From: Alphaproteobacteria bacterium
Lineage (GTDB): Bacteria; Pseudomonadota; Alphaproteobacteria; Paracaedibacterales; JAKBAR01
Assembly (NCBI GenBank): GCA_019745755.1
Contig: JAIESS010000202.1
Location: forward strand, 1 to 6,169
Direction: 5' to 3'
Length of the DNA stretch: 6,169 nt
Made by a program: the position numbers and the translations under genes. The notes under the pieces are model-generated. The model saw only the letters and a list, made by a program, of their open reading frames with translations, had not been told where the DNA came from and did no database searches. Below, piece by piece: positions 1 to 5,749 of the stretch (the first letter of the stretch is position 1; every line of letters starts with the position of its first letter).

Positions 1-146
1 TCTGGCGCCCCCTCACCACGGCGAGTGTTAACCTGGATACGGCACGCACATTAATGAAGCTTATCGATATCCTCGAAGATAACGACGATGTTCAAAACGT
101 TTACACAAACGTTGAAATGTCTGATGAGGTTGCAGATCAGTTATAA
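1..146 (+). CDS. yebC: YebC/PmpR-family transcriptional regulator, C-terminal fragment
   Basis: Only the last 47 codons are present, in the frame starting at position 3; the gene begins upstream of the window and stops with TAA at 144-146. The fragment carries the family's characteristic C-terminal signature: an aliphatic/basic helix (LMKLIDILED), the acidic turn NDDVQNVYTN, and a final helix with DEV. Members of this family bind DNA or ribosomes and are described both as transcriptional regulators and, more recently, as factors that help ribosomes translate difficult proline-rich sequences. The next gene starts 108 bp downstream on the same strand. There is only a very weak AT-rich hairpin in between, so read-through into it cannot be excluded. 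Family assignment is confident; the exact role in this organism is not visible. Confidence 0.9.
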   Translation, partial: WRPLTTASVNLDTARTLMKLIDILEDNDDVQNVYTNVEMSDEVADQL

Positions 147-199
147 TCGGTATGCCATAGAATCTTCATCATTCTTTTTTGATAGGGTGGTTGCGCTTT

Positions 200-227
200 T
201 TGAATTTTTATAGGATATTTTTAAGAT
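200..227 (+). promoter_or_regulatory. possible sigma70-like promoter of the carboxypeptidase gene
   Basis: A TTGAAT at 200-205 is separated by 16 bases from TAAGAT at 222-227. Each matches four of six consensus positions, and they lie about 30 bases before the ATG at 255. The surrounding DNA is very AT-rich, so chance matches are easy. No Shine-Dalgarno sequence is obvious before the ATG. Confidence 0.25.
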
Positions 228-254
228 ATACAGCAAAAAATAATTTATAAAAAA

Positions 255-1352
255 ATGAAAAGCTTTACACTTTTTTTCTATTTCTTTCTTCTAAGCTCAC
301 CTCTCTTTTCTCAGAAATACGCTGATATCCTCATGGACGCTGAAACGGGAGAGGTTTTTCACCAGGTTGATGCAGATGCACAACGGTTTCCGGCTTCTTT
401 GACGAAAATACTGACCCTTTATGTGATTTTTGAAAAACTTAAATCAAAAAAAATCACCATGGATACACAATTTACCGTTCCCAAGTCTGCCCCTATTGTC
501 GAACCGTGCAAACTTGGCCTCAGAACAGGTCAAAAAATTTCTGTCAGACATATTATCATGGGCATGATTACAAAATCTGCTAATGATGCCTCTGTCACAG
601 CAGCAGTGGGTATTTCTGGTAGTATTGAAGGGTTTTCTAAGCTTATGAATGCAACAGCTCTTAAAATCGGTATGAAGAATTCTCGTTTTTATAATCCTCA
701 TGGTCTCCCTGATCCGCGGCAACTGTCTACAGCGAAAGATATGGCTATTCTATCACGTGCTCTTGTTCATCATTTTCCAGAGTACTATTCACTTTTTAAA
801 ACACGTGTTTTTACATATATGGGGCACTGTCATACAAACCATAATCATCTTTTGGGGCAGGTCGAAGGCTTAGATGGTATTAAAACCGGATGGTTCCGGC
901 GTGCAGGATCGAATCTTGCCGCATCGGCTGTGCGTACGCTAAATGGTAAAAAACGACGTCTTATTGCGGTTGTTTTAGGAGGGGAAAGTCGTTTTGCACG
1001 GGATAGACGCATTAAAGAGCTCTTAGAAATAGGTTTTAAAACATCTCCTAAAGGTAAAATGATTGTTGAACCTTCTATCTATCAGAAAAAAATACTTCCA
1101 TCAGCGAATCTAGACCATCATGAAGATCCCATTGGCGATCTTATCCATAATCATCATCCAGAGAGGTGCGCAAAAAAGGTAGAAAAAAAACTCCGTGATC
1201 TACCTTCTGCCAAGCCCCTTGGTCAAACAAAGGCTCTTCCCACCTATGTGTGGGTAAAAGGCACAGCCCCTATCATCAAAAATACTCAAGCAGAAAAACC
1301 TAAACGTATCAAAAAAATTATCCGGCGCATTAAAAGGATAAAGCAGAGATAA
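255..1352 (+). CDS. secreted D-alanyl-D-alanine carboxypeptidase (low-molecular-mass PBP, peptidase family S11)
   Basis: This enzyme removes the terminal D-alanine from peptidoglycan pentapeptides in the periplasm and so limits cross-linking. All three penicillin-binding motifs are present in order with normal spacing: SLTK at residues 48-51 (nucleophile Ser48, Lys51), SAN at 108-110 and KTG at 210-212. Residues 1 to about 20 form a signal peptide with a long aromatic hydrophobic core. The catalytic domain runs to about residue 262. The last 100 residues do not show the usual PBP5 C-terminal beta domain. They hold a His-rich patch (residues 288-301) and a linker rich in Lys and Pro, and they end in a strongly basic helix-like segment (351-365) with isoleucines every three to four residues. 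The start at 255 is favoured because it directly opens the signal peptide, although there is no strong ribosome binding site. The following gene also encodes a secreted envelope protein and lies close by on the same strand, so co-transcription is plausible. Whether it corresponds to dacF, dacC or dacA of other species cannot be decided. Confidence 0.93.
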   Translation: MKSFTLFFYFFLLSSPLFSQKYADILMDAETGEVFHQVDADAQRFPASLTKILTLYVIFEKLKSKKITMDTQFTVPKSAPIVEPCKLGLRTGQKISVRHIIMGMITKSANDASVTAAVGISGSIEGFSKLMNATALKIGMKNSRFYNPHGLPDPRQLSTAKDMAILSRALVHHFPEYYSLFKTRVFTYMGHCHTNHNHLLGQVEGLDGIKTGWFRRAGSNLAASAVRTLNGKKRRLIAVVLGGESRFARDRRIKELLEIGFKTSPKGKMIVEPSIYQKKILPSANLDHHEDPIGDLIHNHHPERCAKKVEKKLRDLPSAKPLGQTKALPTYVWVKGTAPIIKNTQAEKPKRIKKIIRRIKRIKQR

Positions 1353-1421
1353 GCAAAACGGGGTACGTTTTGTTGAAGAATCACCTGTGTCTTGATTGAA
1401 AACGATTTCCTGCGTACAATA

Positions 1422-2210
1422 ATGCTAATGCATTCCTTCCGGTCAATATCGTCTATGAGCAGTCGTGTTTTTTTTATTGTTCTTTCCATTCTAAGTTTTG
1501 CTATAAAGCCACTATATGCTGAAGTAAAAACAGAAAAGTCCTTAGAAACAAAAGAAAAATATATTGAAAAAACACCCTCTGATAAAAAAACAGCAACGTC
1601 TAAGAAAAAGAAAAAAGGCGATAAGAATAAAAACAAGGGAGAGGAAAAAACTGACGCGACAAATGATCCCTCAAAACCTATTGAAACAGATGGATCAAAA
1701 ATCCCTGATGTTGTTAAGCCCATCAATCAAGAAAAAGATCCCTCTGGAAAAGAATCTGGGACAAGTCCTGCCACAGACAGTACCAAAAATCTCCCACAAA
1801 AATTACCCTTACCGAGATTTGTGTGCCTGAAATCAACAGCGTCAAATATGCACGTAGGGCCGGGCGATCAATATCCTATTGAATGGCGCTATACAAAGCA
1901 ATTTTTACCTGTGGAAATTATTGCGGAATTTGATCATTGGCGCCAAATTAAGGATGTTCAGGGGACTGTTGGTTGGGTGCATAAAACACTTCTCTCAAGT
2001 AAGCGTTTTGCTATGATTCAAAATAAAGTTGTGAATTTGTACGCTGATCCCTCCATGGGAAGCAAAGTTATCGCCACAGTAGAGCCTGGTGTTATTAGTA
2101 AAGTCATTGAGTGTAATACAAGCTTGTGCCGTGTCGATATTCAAGGAATTCGTGGATGGATCAAGCGGGATTTTCTCTATGGTGTGTATCCGGATGAAAT
2201 GCGCTTTTAA
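1422..2210 (+). CDS. secreted SH3-like domain protein (COG3807 / SH3_4 type)
   Basis: Using the ATG at 1422 the protein has 262 residues. A hydrophobic segment followed by LYA and EV gives a probable signal peptidase site near residue 33. Residues 34 to about 128 are a low-complexity linker rich in Lys, Ser, Thr, Asp and Glu, including a run of five lysines at 61-65. Two SH3-like modules follow: about 132-197 (with NMHVGPG, EWRY, PVEIIAEFDHWRQI and GTVGWVHKTLL) and about 198-255 (NLYADP, EPGVISKV, CRVDIQGIRGWIKR). It ends with GVYPDEMRF. This arrangement is well conserved in Alphaproteobacteria, where the function is unproven; binding to the cell wall or to envelope proteins is the usual guess for bacterial SH3 folds. 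Start choice is uncertain: TTG 1392, ATG 1428 and ATG 1455 are in frame, none has a clear ribosome binding site, and ATG 1455 would give a compact signal peptide. It follows the carboxypeptidase gene by 69 bp on the same strand. Confidence 0.88.
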   Translation: MLMHSFRSISSMSSRVFFIVLSILSFAIKPLYAEVKTEKSLETKEKYIEKTPSDKKTATSKKKKKGDKNKNKGEEKTDATNDPSKPIETDGSKIPDVVKPINQEKDPSGKESGTSPATDSTKNLPQKLPLPRFVCLKSTASNMHVGPGDQYPIEWRYTKQFLPVEIIAEFDHWRQIKDVQGTVGWVHKTLLSSKRFAMIQNKVVNLYADPSMGSKVIATVEPGVISKVIECNTSLCRVDIQGIRGWIKRDFLYGVYPDEMRF

Positions 2211-2585
2211 TTGATAAAAAGTAATTTTATTGCGTGTTTAATTTTCCTGTAAAAAAAATTGAGATATTTACTAAAGAATGTTTTGTGCGTCAATGCAAGA
2301 CTTTTAAAAGTTTTTTGTGCAATCATTTTTGAAATAGATTCGCGAAAAAGACACTTTTTTGGCAATGATTTGACCTTCACAATTGAATCAAAGAATAGTA
2401 ATGTTCACCAGCGATTCACTAGGTTTAAAAGTGAAAACAAGGGTTTCTCCAGACTTCCTGCCGAAGTCTTGATATGATTCACTGTTTTTTAATCCTGCTC
2501 CACTACATCCAAAACAATTCTCAAGATCTTACGTATGATATCAATCCATTTCTATTATTCTTTGGTTAAATGCATCGAAGGACAG
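2211..2585. other. intergenic region between convergent genes, no gene seen
   Basis: This 375-bp AT-rich gap lies between the stop of the SH3-like gene (+) and the stop of ispB (-). The open frames here are short, lack ribosome binding sites and resemble nothing I know. It does contain four GANTC sequences (2337, 2385, 2413, 2476), a repeated octamer GATTCACT (2413-2420 and 2476-2483), and small hairpins described separately. No tRNA was recognised. Confidence 0.7.
2415..2490 (+). terminator. hairpin cluster with T-run, possible intrinsic terminator of the SH3-like gene
   Basis: The segment AGTGAA (2430-2435) can pair with TTCACT upstream (2415-2420) or with a second TTCACT downstream (2478-2483). 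A 7-bp hairpin, AGACTTC (2451-2457) with GAAGTCT (2463-2469), lies inside the second pairing. The downstream pairing is followed by one G and six T residues (2485-2490), as in an intrinsic terminator reading in the + direction. The outer stem is only 6 bp and AT-rich, and the structure is over 200 bases from the SH3-like stop codon, so termination is only a possibility. On the - strand the hairpin is not followed by a T-run. Confidence 0.3.
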
Positions 2586-3620
2586 TTAATTGTCGCGTAC
2601 AATAAAGCTTGCCCCAAGGTTTTCAAGAATATTTTTGATAGAACTGTTTTTCAGGGGAGAAAGCCCTTTTACAGCTTCATTTGCATAGTGCCATGCCCTG
2701 GTGTAGCTCTCCTCTACGGCACCGCTTTTATGTAAAATAGAAATTACTGTATCGAAATCGGATGTATTGCTTCCAGATCGCTTAATAATGTCTTCTAGAA
2801 GGCGTTTATCCCCATCATGACTTTTTTGATAAGCGATATGAAGTGGAAGTGTGACCTTTCCTTCACGTAGGTCATCGCCCACCTTTTTCCCCAAAGACAC
2901 TGTATCCCCAATATAATCGAGGAGGTCATCAATAATTTGAAAAGTCACTCCCAGATTGTAACCAAAATGATGAAGGCCCTTTTGTGTTTCTTCAGATTCA
3001 CCCAGAAGGGCTGCTCCAATTTCGCAGGATGCCGCAAAGAGGGAAGCCGTCTTGCTTCCAATAATACGCAGAAGAATGGTATCGTCCAAATCAAATGTTT
3101 TAAGGTAAGCGAGTTGAAACACTTCCCCTTCCGTAATGGTTTGGCATACCTTTGCAAGAATAGGAAGGACACGTTTTTCATTGGCACCTAGCATAAGCTC
3201 AAAGGCTTTGGCAAACAAGAAGTCCCCCACCAGGATGCTCGGTTTATTTCCCCAAAGAGCATTGGCTGTGGGTCGCCCACGCCTTGTTGGGGAATCGTCA
3301 ACTACATCATCGTGAAGAAGGGTTGCATTATGAATAAACTCAATAGATGCTGCAAGTTCTACCATTTTAAAAGATGTCTCGTTATTAGGAGTGCAATCAA
3401 GTGCGCGGTAACATGCAAGGGCTAAAAGTGGTCGAAGACGTTTCCCCCCGGCTAGAATAAGATGTTTGGCGACTTCTGCAATTTGTGGGATGCGTTGTTC
3501 TAGATGAGTGAGAATAACCTCATTTAGAGATGCTAGCTCTGCATGACATACTTTTTTCAAGGACTTTATCAGGTCTTGTGAATTTTTTTCTTGTATTCGT
3601 GCTGTTTTGGGGCAGTTCAT
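2586..3620 (-). CDS. ispB: long-chain polyprenyl (octaprenyl-type) diphosphate synthase
   Basis: The enzyme adds isopentenyl diphosphate units to an allylic diphosphate to build the long all-trans prenyl chain of ubiquinone or menaquinone. The 344-residue protein shows every hallmark of the trans-prenyltransferase family: GGKRLRP at 58-64, the first Asp-rich motif DDVVD at 104-108, RRGRPTAN at 113-120, SKTA at 189-192, and the second Asp-rich motif DDLLDY at 231-236 followed by GKKVGDDLREGK at 244-255. The region around the first motif (FIHNATLLHDDVVD) and the C-terminal VRD match Escherichia coli IspB closely. A small residue (Ala99) sits five positions before the first Asp-rich motif, which in this family is associated with long products; the exact chain length cannot be read from sequence. 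The start at 3620 gives an N-terminus slightly longer than E. coli IspB, and no strong ribosome binding site precedes it. It is transcribed divergently from the methyltransferase gene across a 621-bp gap. Confidence 0.95.
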   Translation of the reverse strand: MNCPKTARIQEKNSQDLIKSLKKVCHAELASLNEVILTHLEQRIPQIAEVAKHLILAGGKRLRPLLALACYRALDCTPNNETSFKMVELAASIEFIHNATLLHDDVVDDSPTRRGRPTANALWGNKPSILVGDFLFAKAFELMLGANEKRVLPILAKVCQTITEGEVFQLAYLKTFDLDDTILLRIIGSKTASLFAASCEIGAALLGESEETQKGLHHFGYNLGVTFQIIDDLLDYIGDTVSLGKKVGDDLREGKVTLPLHIAYQKSHDGDKRLLEDIIKRSGSNTSDFDTVISILHKSGAVEESYTRAWHYANEAVKGLSPLKNSSIKNILENLGASFIVRDN

Positions 3621-3655
3621 AATATCGGCTATGAAGGTTCGCGTTAAAAATGTGA

Positions 3656-3679
3656 TTAATCATAAGCTGTTTTAATCAT
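3656..3679. repeat. tandem direct repeat of TTAATCAT upstream of ispB
   Basis: The octamer TTAATCAT occurs at 3656-3663 and again at 3672-3679, a 16-base period, lying 36-59 bases upstream of the ispB start codon. Read on the - strand, each copy overlaps a TATGAT (3664-3659 and 3680-3675), a five-of-six match to a -10 promoter element, but no good -35 element lies at the right distance. It may be a promoter region or a pair of regulator binding sites for ispB; both are inferences from position. Confidence 0.4.
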
Positions 3680-4034
3680 ATGCGGGTATAAAAAAGCATC
3701 TCGTGAATGAAAAAGAACGTGTCGCTGTATATTTTTCAAACTCCCTCATTTTTCCTGTTCTTTTTTCGTTTACTAAGGCGATTTTTCTCAAAATAGAGAA
3801 ATTTCCTCATTTTCCTTTACCTTTTCTTAACCATCCCCATGATATCGTAGCCATAGTGGTTAGTAAGATCCAGTGAAGCTGGGTCCATGACGGAGCCAGT
3901 CTGTATTATGCGCACGTGGCATGATTATAGACGAACATAAGCAAAGAGCAATCTTTGTTGTCTTTCCAAGGGGTTATCCTGCGGGAACGGTTAGTCATGT
4001 CGAGGTGGAGCGAGGGGCTCTATTGGTTGATGGG

Positions 4035-4088
4035 GCACAGACACTGGAGATTCAAGGCCGGGCCCCACCGGGGAGATTATGTCTGTGC
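4035..4088. other. 8-bp perfect inverted repeat enclosing a GC-rich segment
   Basis: GCACAGAC at 4035-4042 is exactly complementary to GTCTGTGC at 4081-4088. The 38-base interior contains CCCC (4063-4066) able to pair with GGGG (4070-4073), or alternatively CCGG (4058-4061) with CCGG (4068-4071), so a two-tier hairpin is possible. No T-run follows on either strand, so it is not an intrinsic terminator. It is the best evidence that this intergenic block may act as RNA. Confidence 0.4.
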
Positions 4089-4232
4089 AAGAGAAGAGGG
4101 GCGTTGTTGAAGTGTGTGTAGGTAATAAAAGGAGAACGCTATCATAAACGTGACAACAACGAATCCTTTTCATTTAATCTCATAAAAAAAACCGCTAAGC
4201 TATAGCAATCACATTGATGGCATAAAAGAATC

Positions 4233-4236
4233 AGGA
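4233..4236 (+). promoter_or_regulatory. ribosome binding site supporting the GTG start of the methyltransferase
   Basis: AGGA lies five bases before the GTG at 4242. Few other genes in this window have a recognisable Shine-Dalgarno sequence, so this supports the GTG start over the in-frame ATG at 4290, which would remove conserved N-terminal residues. Confidence 0.5.
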
Positions 4237-4241
4237 CAATC

Positions 4242-4985
4242 GTGCACGAAGAGACATTTACACAAGATTATCTCCTCAACGGACGCATTATGCTCCGCCA
4301 ACCTGTGAATGGTTACCGTGTGGCCATCGATCCTGTGTTTTTGGCAGCTGCGGTGGATGCCAAGGAAGGGGAATCTATTCTTGATATTGGTGCAGGAGTG
4401 GGAGCGGCATCCTTGTGTCTTGCTGTGCGTCAGCCTCAGTGTAAAATTGTTGGTCTTGAGGTTCAGAGGGATTATGTGCGTTTAGCGGCTCAAAATATTG
4501 AGCTTAATAATCTGCGTGACCGCGTTGAAATGCTTCATGGTGATCTTCTTCGCCCACCACCTCGCCTTGCAGCCGGTACATTTTCTCATGTAATGACCAA
4601 TCCGCCATATCTGGAGAGTCACCGGGGAAAGAGCTCTCCCCATGCGGATAAAAACAAAGCGAACCAAGAAACCGATGTGGACCTTGAGTCCTGGGCTCGG
4701 TTTTGTTTGCTCATGGTAAAGCCAAAAGGAACAGTCACCTTCATCCATCGGGCAGATCGTCTGGATCATATTATGGCTTATTTCGCGGGAAAACTTGGCA
4801 ATATCACCATTTATCCTCTGTGGCCGGGCAAGGGAAAGTCCGCTAAGCGCGTCATCGTGAGTGGTATCAAGAATATGAACGGTGCCCTCAAATTATCCCA
4901 AGGCATGTTTCTTCATGAAGCAGACGGCCGTTTTACACGGGATGCTGAGAGTGTTTTGCGTGATGGGGAGAAAGTTGAGTTATAG
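4242..4985 (+). CDS. tRNA1(Val) (adenine-N6)-methyltransferase-like protein (COG4123, TrmN6/YfiC family)
   Basis: This is an S-adenosylmethionine-dependent methyltransferase of 247 residues. The glycine-rich SAM site is LDIGAGVG at 47-54, the acidic residue closing strand 2 is Glu73 (VGLEV), and the catalytic N6-adenine motif NPPY is at 120-123. The N-terminal region (LLNGRIMLRQPVNGYR, then IDPVFLAAAV at 29-38) is typical of the COG4123 family, whose E. coli member YfiC methylates adenine 37 in tRNA1(Val). Substrate in this organism is inferred from family. NPPY is also found in protein-glutamine and rRNA methyltransferases, but the N-terminal signature fits this family better. The start is GTG, with AGGA five bases upstream. 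It is divergent from ispB, a neighbourhood I recall as common in Alphaproteobacteria, and converges with the leucine-rich-repeat gene, whose terminator fills the 81-bp gap. Confidence 0.88.
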   Translation: MHEETFTQDYLLNGRIMLRQPVNGYRVAIDPVFLAAAVDAKEGESILDIGAGVGAASLCLAVRQPQCKIVGLEVQRDYVRLAAQNIELNNLRDRVEMLHGDLLRPPPRLAAGTFSHVMTNPPYLESHRGKSSPHADKNKANQETDVDLESWARFCLLMVKPKGTVTFIHRADRLDHIMAYFAGKLGNITIYPLWPGKGKSAKRVIVSGIKNMNGALKLSQGMFLHEADGRFTRDAESVLRDGEKVEL

Positions 4986-5008
4986 GGGGGGATGCCCAGC
5001 TCTACTTC

Positions 5009-5043
5009 AAAAAAAAATACCACCAAGAGGCCTCCCGGTGGTG
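5009..5043 (-). terminator. intrinsic terminator of the leucine-rich-repeat gene
   Basis: Reading leftwards on the - strand, a hairpin with arms ACCACC (complement of 5037-5042) and GGTGGT (complement of 5019-5024) is followed almost at once by nine T residues (the A-run at 5009-5017 on +). A short inner pairing can form across the GAGGCCTC palindrome in the loop. It lies 24 bases beyond the repeat gene's stop codon. On + no T-run follows, so it should serve only the - strand gene. Confidence 0.82.
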
Positions 5044-5066
5044 GGTGATGTTACAATAATCAAAGG

Positions 5067-5735
5067 TTATTCATCCTCTTCAATTTGTTCCCCCTTTTTA
5101 AACCTAAGATCATTAAATTTTATTGTCGTTTCGGGAAGAGTTTGACTGAGAGTTTGAAGATCAGTAAGCGTTGAGGGGGCAACATTCCAAAAACCATCTG
5201 TGCATGTATGGAATGACAATTCTTTAATATTTGTAAAATCTTTAAAAACAAGGGGGCTCTCATTGAAATTAATGTTATAGAAACTAAGAGCCATCAGCTT
5301 TGTCAAAGAAGAAAAGGGGGCAATGCTAACAACGTTCATAGTCATATCTTTGCCATTTGTTCGGTGAGAATGAAAATGATTTAAATTAACAAGAGATGTG
5401 AGTGGGGAAAAATCCACATTCATCTTTTCATTATTGTCTTCACTATACTTATATGAAAATGATAACCTCGTGCCTACAGGGGTCCGACGAACATTGTTGG
5501 ATGTGGATGGCTTTTTTTCCAAAATACAGGCATTAAGACTCAGATCCACAAGGTTTGTAAGCTGACTCAAAATACTTAAGTCTTCATATTCTTCTTTGCG
5601 CATATTTAGATCAAGTTTCGAGAGTTTAGTTTTACCGTTAAGAGCCTTTAAGTTGAATGATGGCACCTCAAGCTTCAGGTCATCAAGATTTGTAAGCTTT
5701 GAAAATTGCTCTAAATCCACAGACCTTTCTTCCAT
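5067..5735 (-). CDS. leucine-rich-repeat protein, C-terminal part (second frame of a split gene)
   Basis: This frame has 222 residues from an ATG at 5735, but the ATG is probably internal rather than a true start: the frame is open back to a TAG at 5766-5768, and the upstream reading frame runs straight into it. It contains degenerate leucine-rich repeats of about 20-30 residues of the form LxxLTNLxxLxLxxC, near residues 8-22, 29-43, 53-70, 107-121, 136-152 and 162-178. A non-repeat insert lies at about 71-106, and an acidic tail GEQIEEDE closes the protein. No catalytic domain, signal peptide or membrane segment is seen. Repeats of this type form curved scaffolds that bind other proteins; in host-associated bacteria they often occur in surface or secreted proteins that contact the host, but nothing here shows export. 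It ends 24 bases before a good intrinsic terminator. Confidence 0.72.
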   Translation of the reverse strand: MEERSVDLEQFSKLTNLDDLKLEVPSFNLKALNGKTKLSKLDLNMRKEEYEDLSILSQLTNLVDLSLNACILEKKPSTSNNVRRTPVGTRLSFSYKYSEDNNEKMNVDFSPLTSLVNLNHFHSHRTNGKDMTMNVVSIAPFSSLTKLMALSFYNINFNESPLVFKDFTNIKELSFHTCTDGFWNVAPSTLTDLQTLSQTLPETTIKFNDLRFKKGEQIEEDE

Positions 5736-5749
5736 TTTTTCTTCCCCAA

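Larger units (their letters stand above)
3621..4241. other. 621-bp divergent intergenic region containing an unexplained GC-rich block
   Basis: From 3621 to about 3835 the DNA is AT-rich, with the ispB upstream repeats and pyrimidine-rich tracts on + (an imperfect repeat starting CCTCATTTT at about 3744 and 3805). From about 3840 to 4130 the character changes: by hand count 69 of 120 bases in 3961-4080 are G or C, well above the flanks. It has two perfect hairpins, GATCCAG/CTGGGTC (3867-3885) and GCACAGAC/GTCTGTGC (4035-4088). Open frames of 60-66 codons exist on both strands here but have odd composition (many Cys, Pro and Arg) and no similarity I recognise. I compared it by eye with RNase P RNA, tmRNA, SRP RNA and E. 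coli 6S RNA and saw none of their conserved cores. It could be a structured non-coding RNA, the remnant of a gene, or inserted DNA. Confidence 0.5.

Noticed and set aside
159..180. Hairpin AGAAT/ATTCT followed by T-run after the YebC-family stop codon
   Set aside because: The stem is 5 bp with a single G-C pair; too weak to call a terminator in such AT-rich DNA.
1286..1726. Open frame on - rich in Phe and Ser across the carboxypeptidase end and the SH3-like gene
   Set aside because: It is the complement of A-rich coding DNA in the genes on +; the Phe/Ser bias is what that produces.
1564..1830. Lys/Arg-rich open frame on + inside the SH3-like gene
   Set aside because: It is an out-of-frame reading of the A-rich linker of the real gene, which has a signal peptide and two recognisable domains.
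2259..2477. Open frame of 72 codons on + between the SH3-like gene and ispB
   Set aside because: TTG start without a ribosome binding site, unremarkable composition, no recognisable similarity, and overlap with the hairpin and GANTC region.
3789..3800. Small AT-rich inverted repeat around TTTCTC/GAGAAA
   Set aside because: A 6-bp AT-rich stem in AT-rich DNA, with no gene end beside it to terminate.
3921..4121. Open frame of 66 codons on + in the ispB-methyltransferase gap
   Set aside because: No ribosome binding site, unusual Cys/Arg/Pro-rich end, and no family I recognise. A real small protein cannot be excluded, but I could not support it.
3840..4130. Assignment as RNase P RNA, tmRNA, SRP RNA or 6S RNA
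   Set aside because: Conserved core sequences of these RNAs were looked for by eye on both strands and not found.
3991..4173. Open frame of 60 codons on - in the same gap
   Set aside because: Pro/Ser/Thr-rich composition expected from the complement of a G-rich block; no family resemblance.
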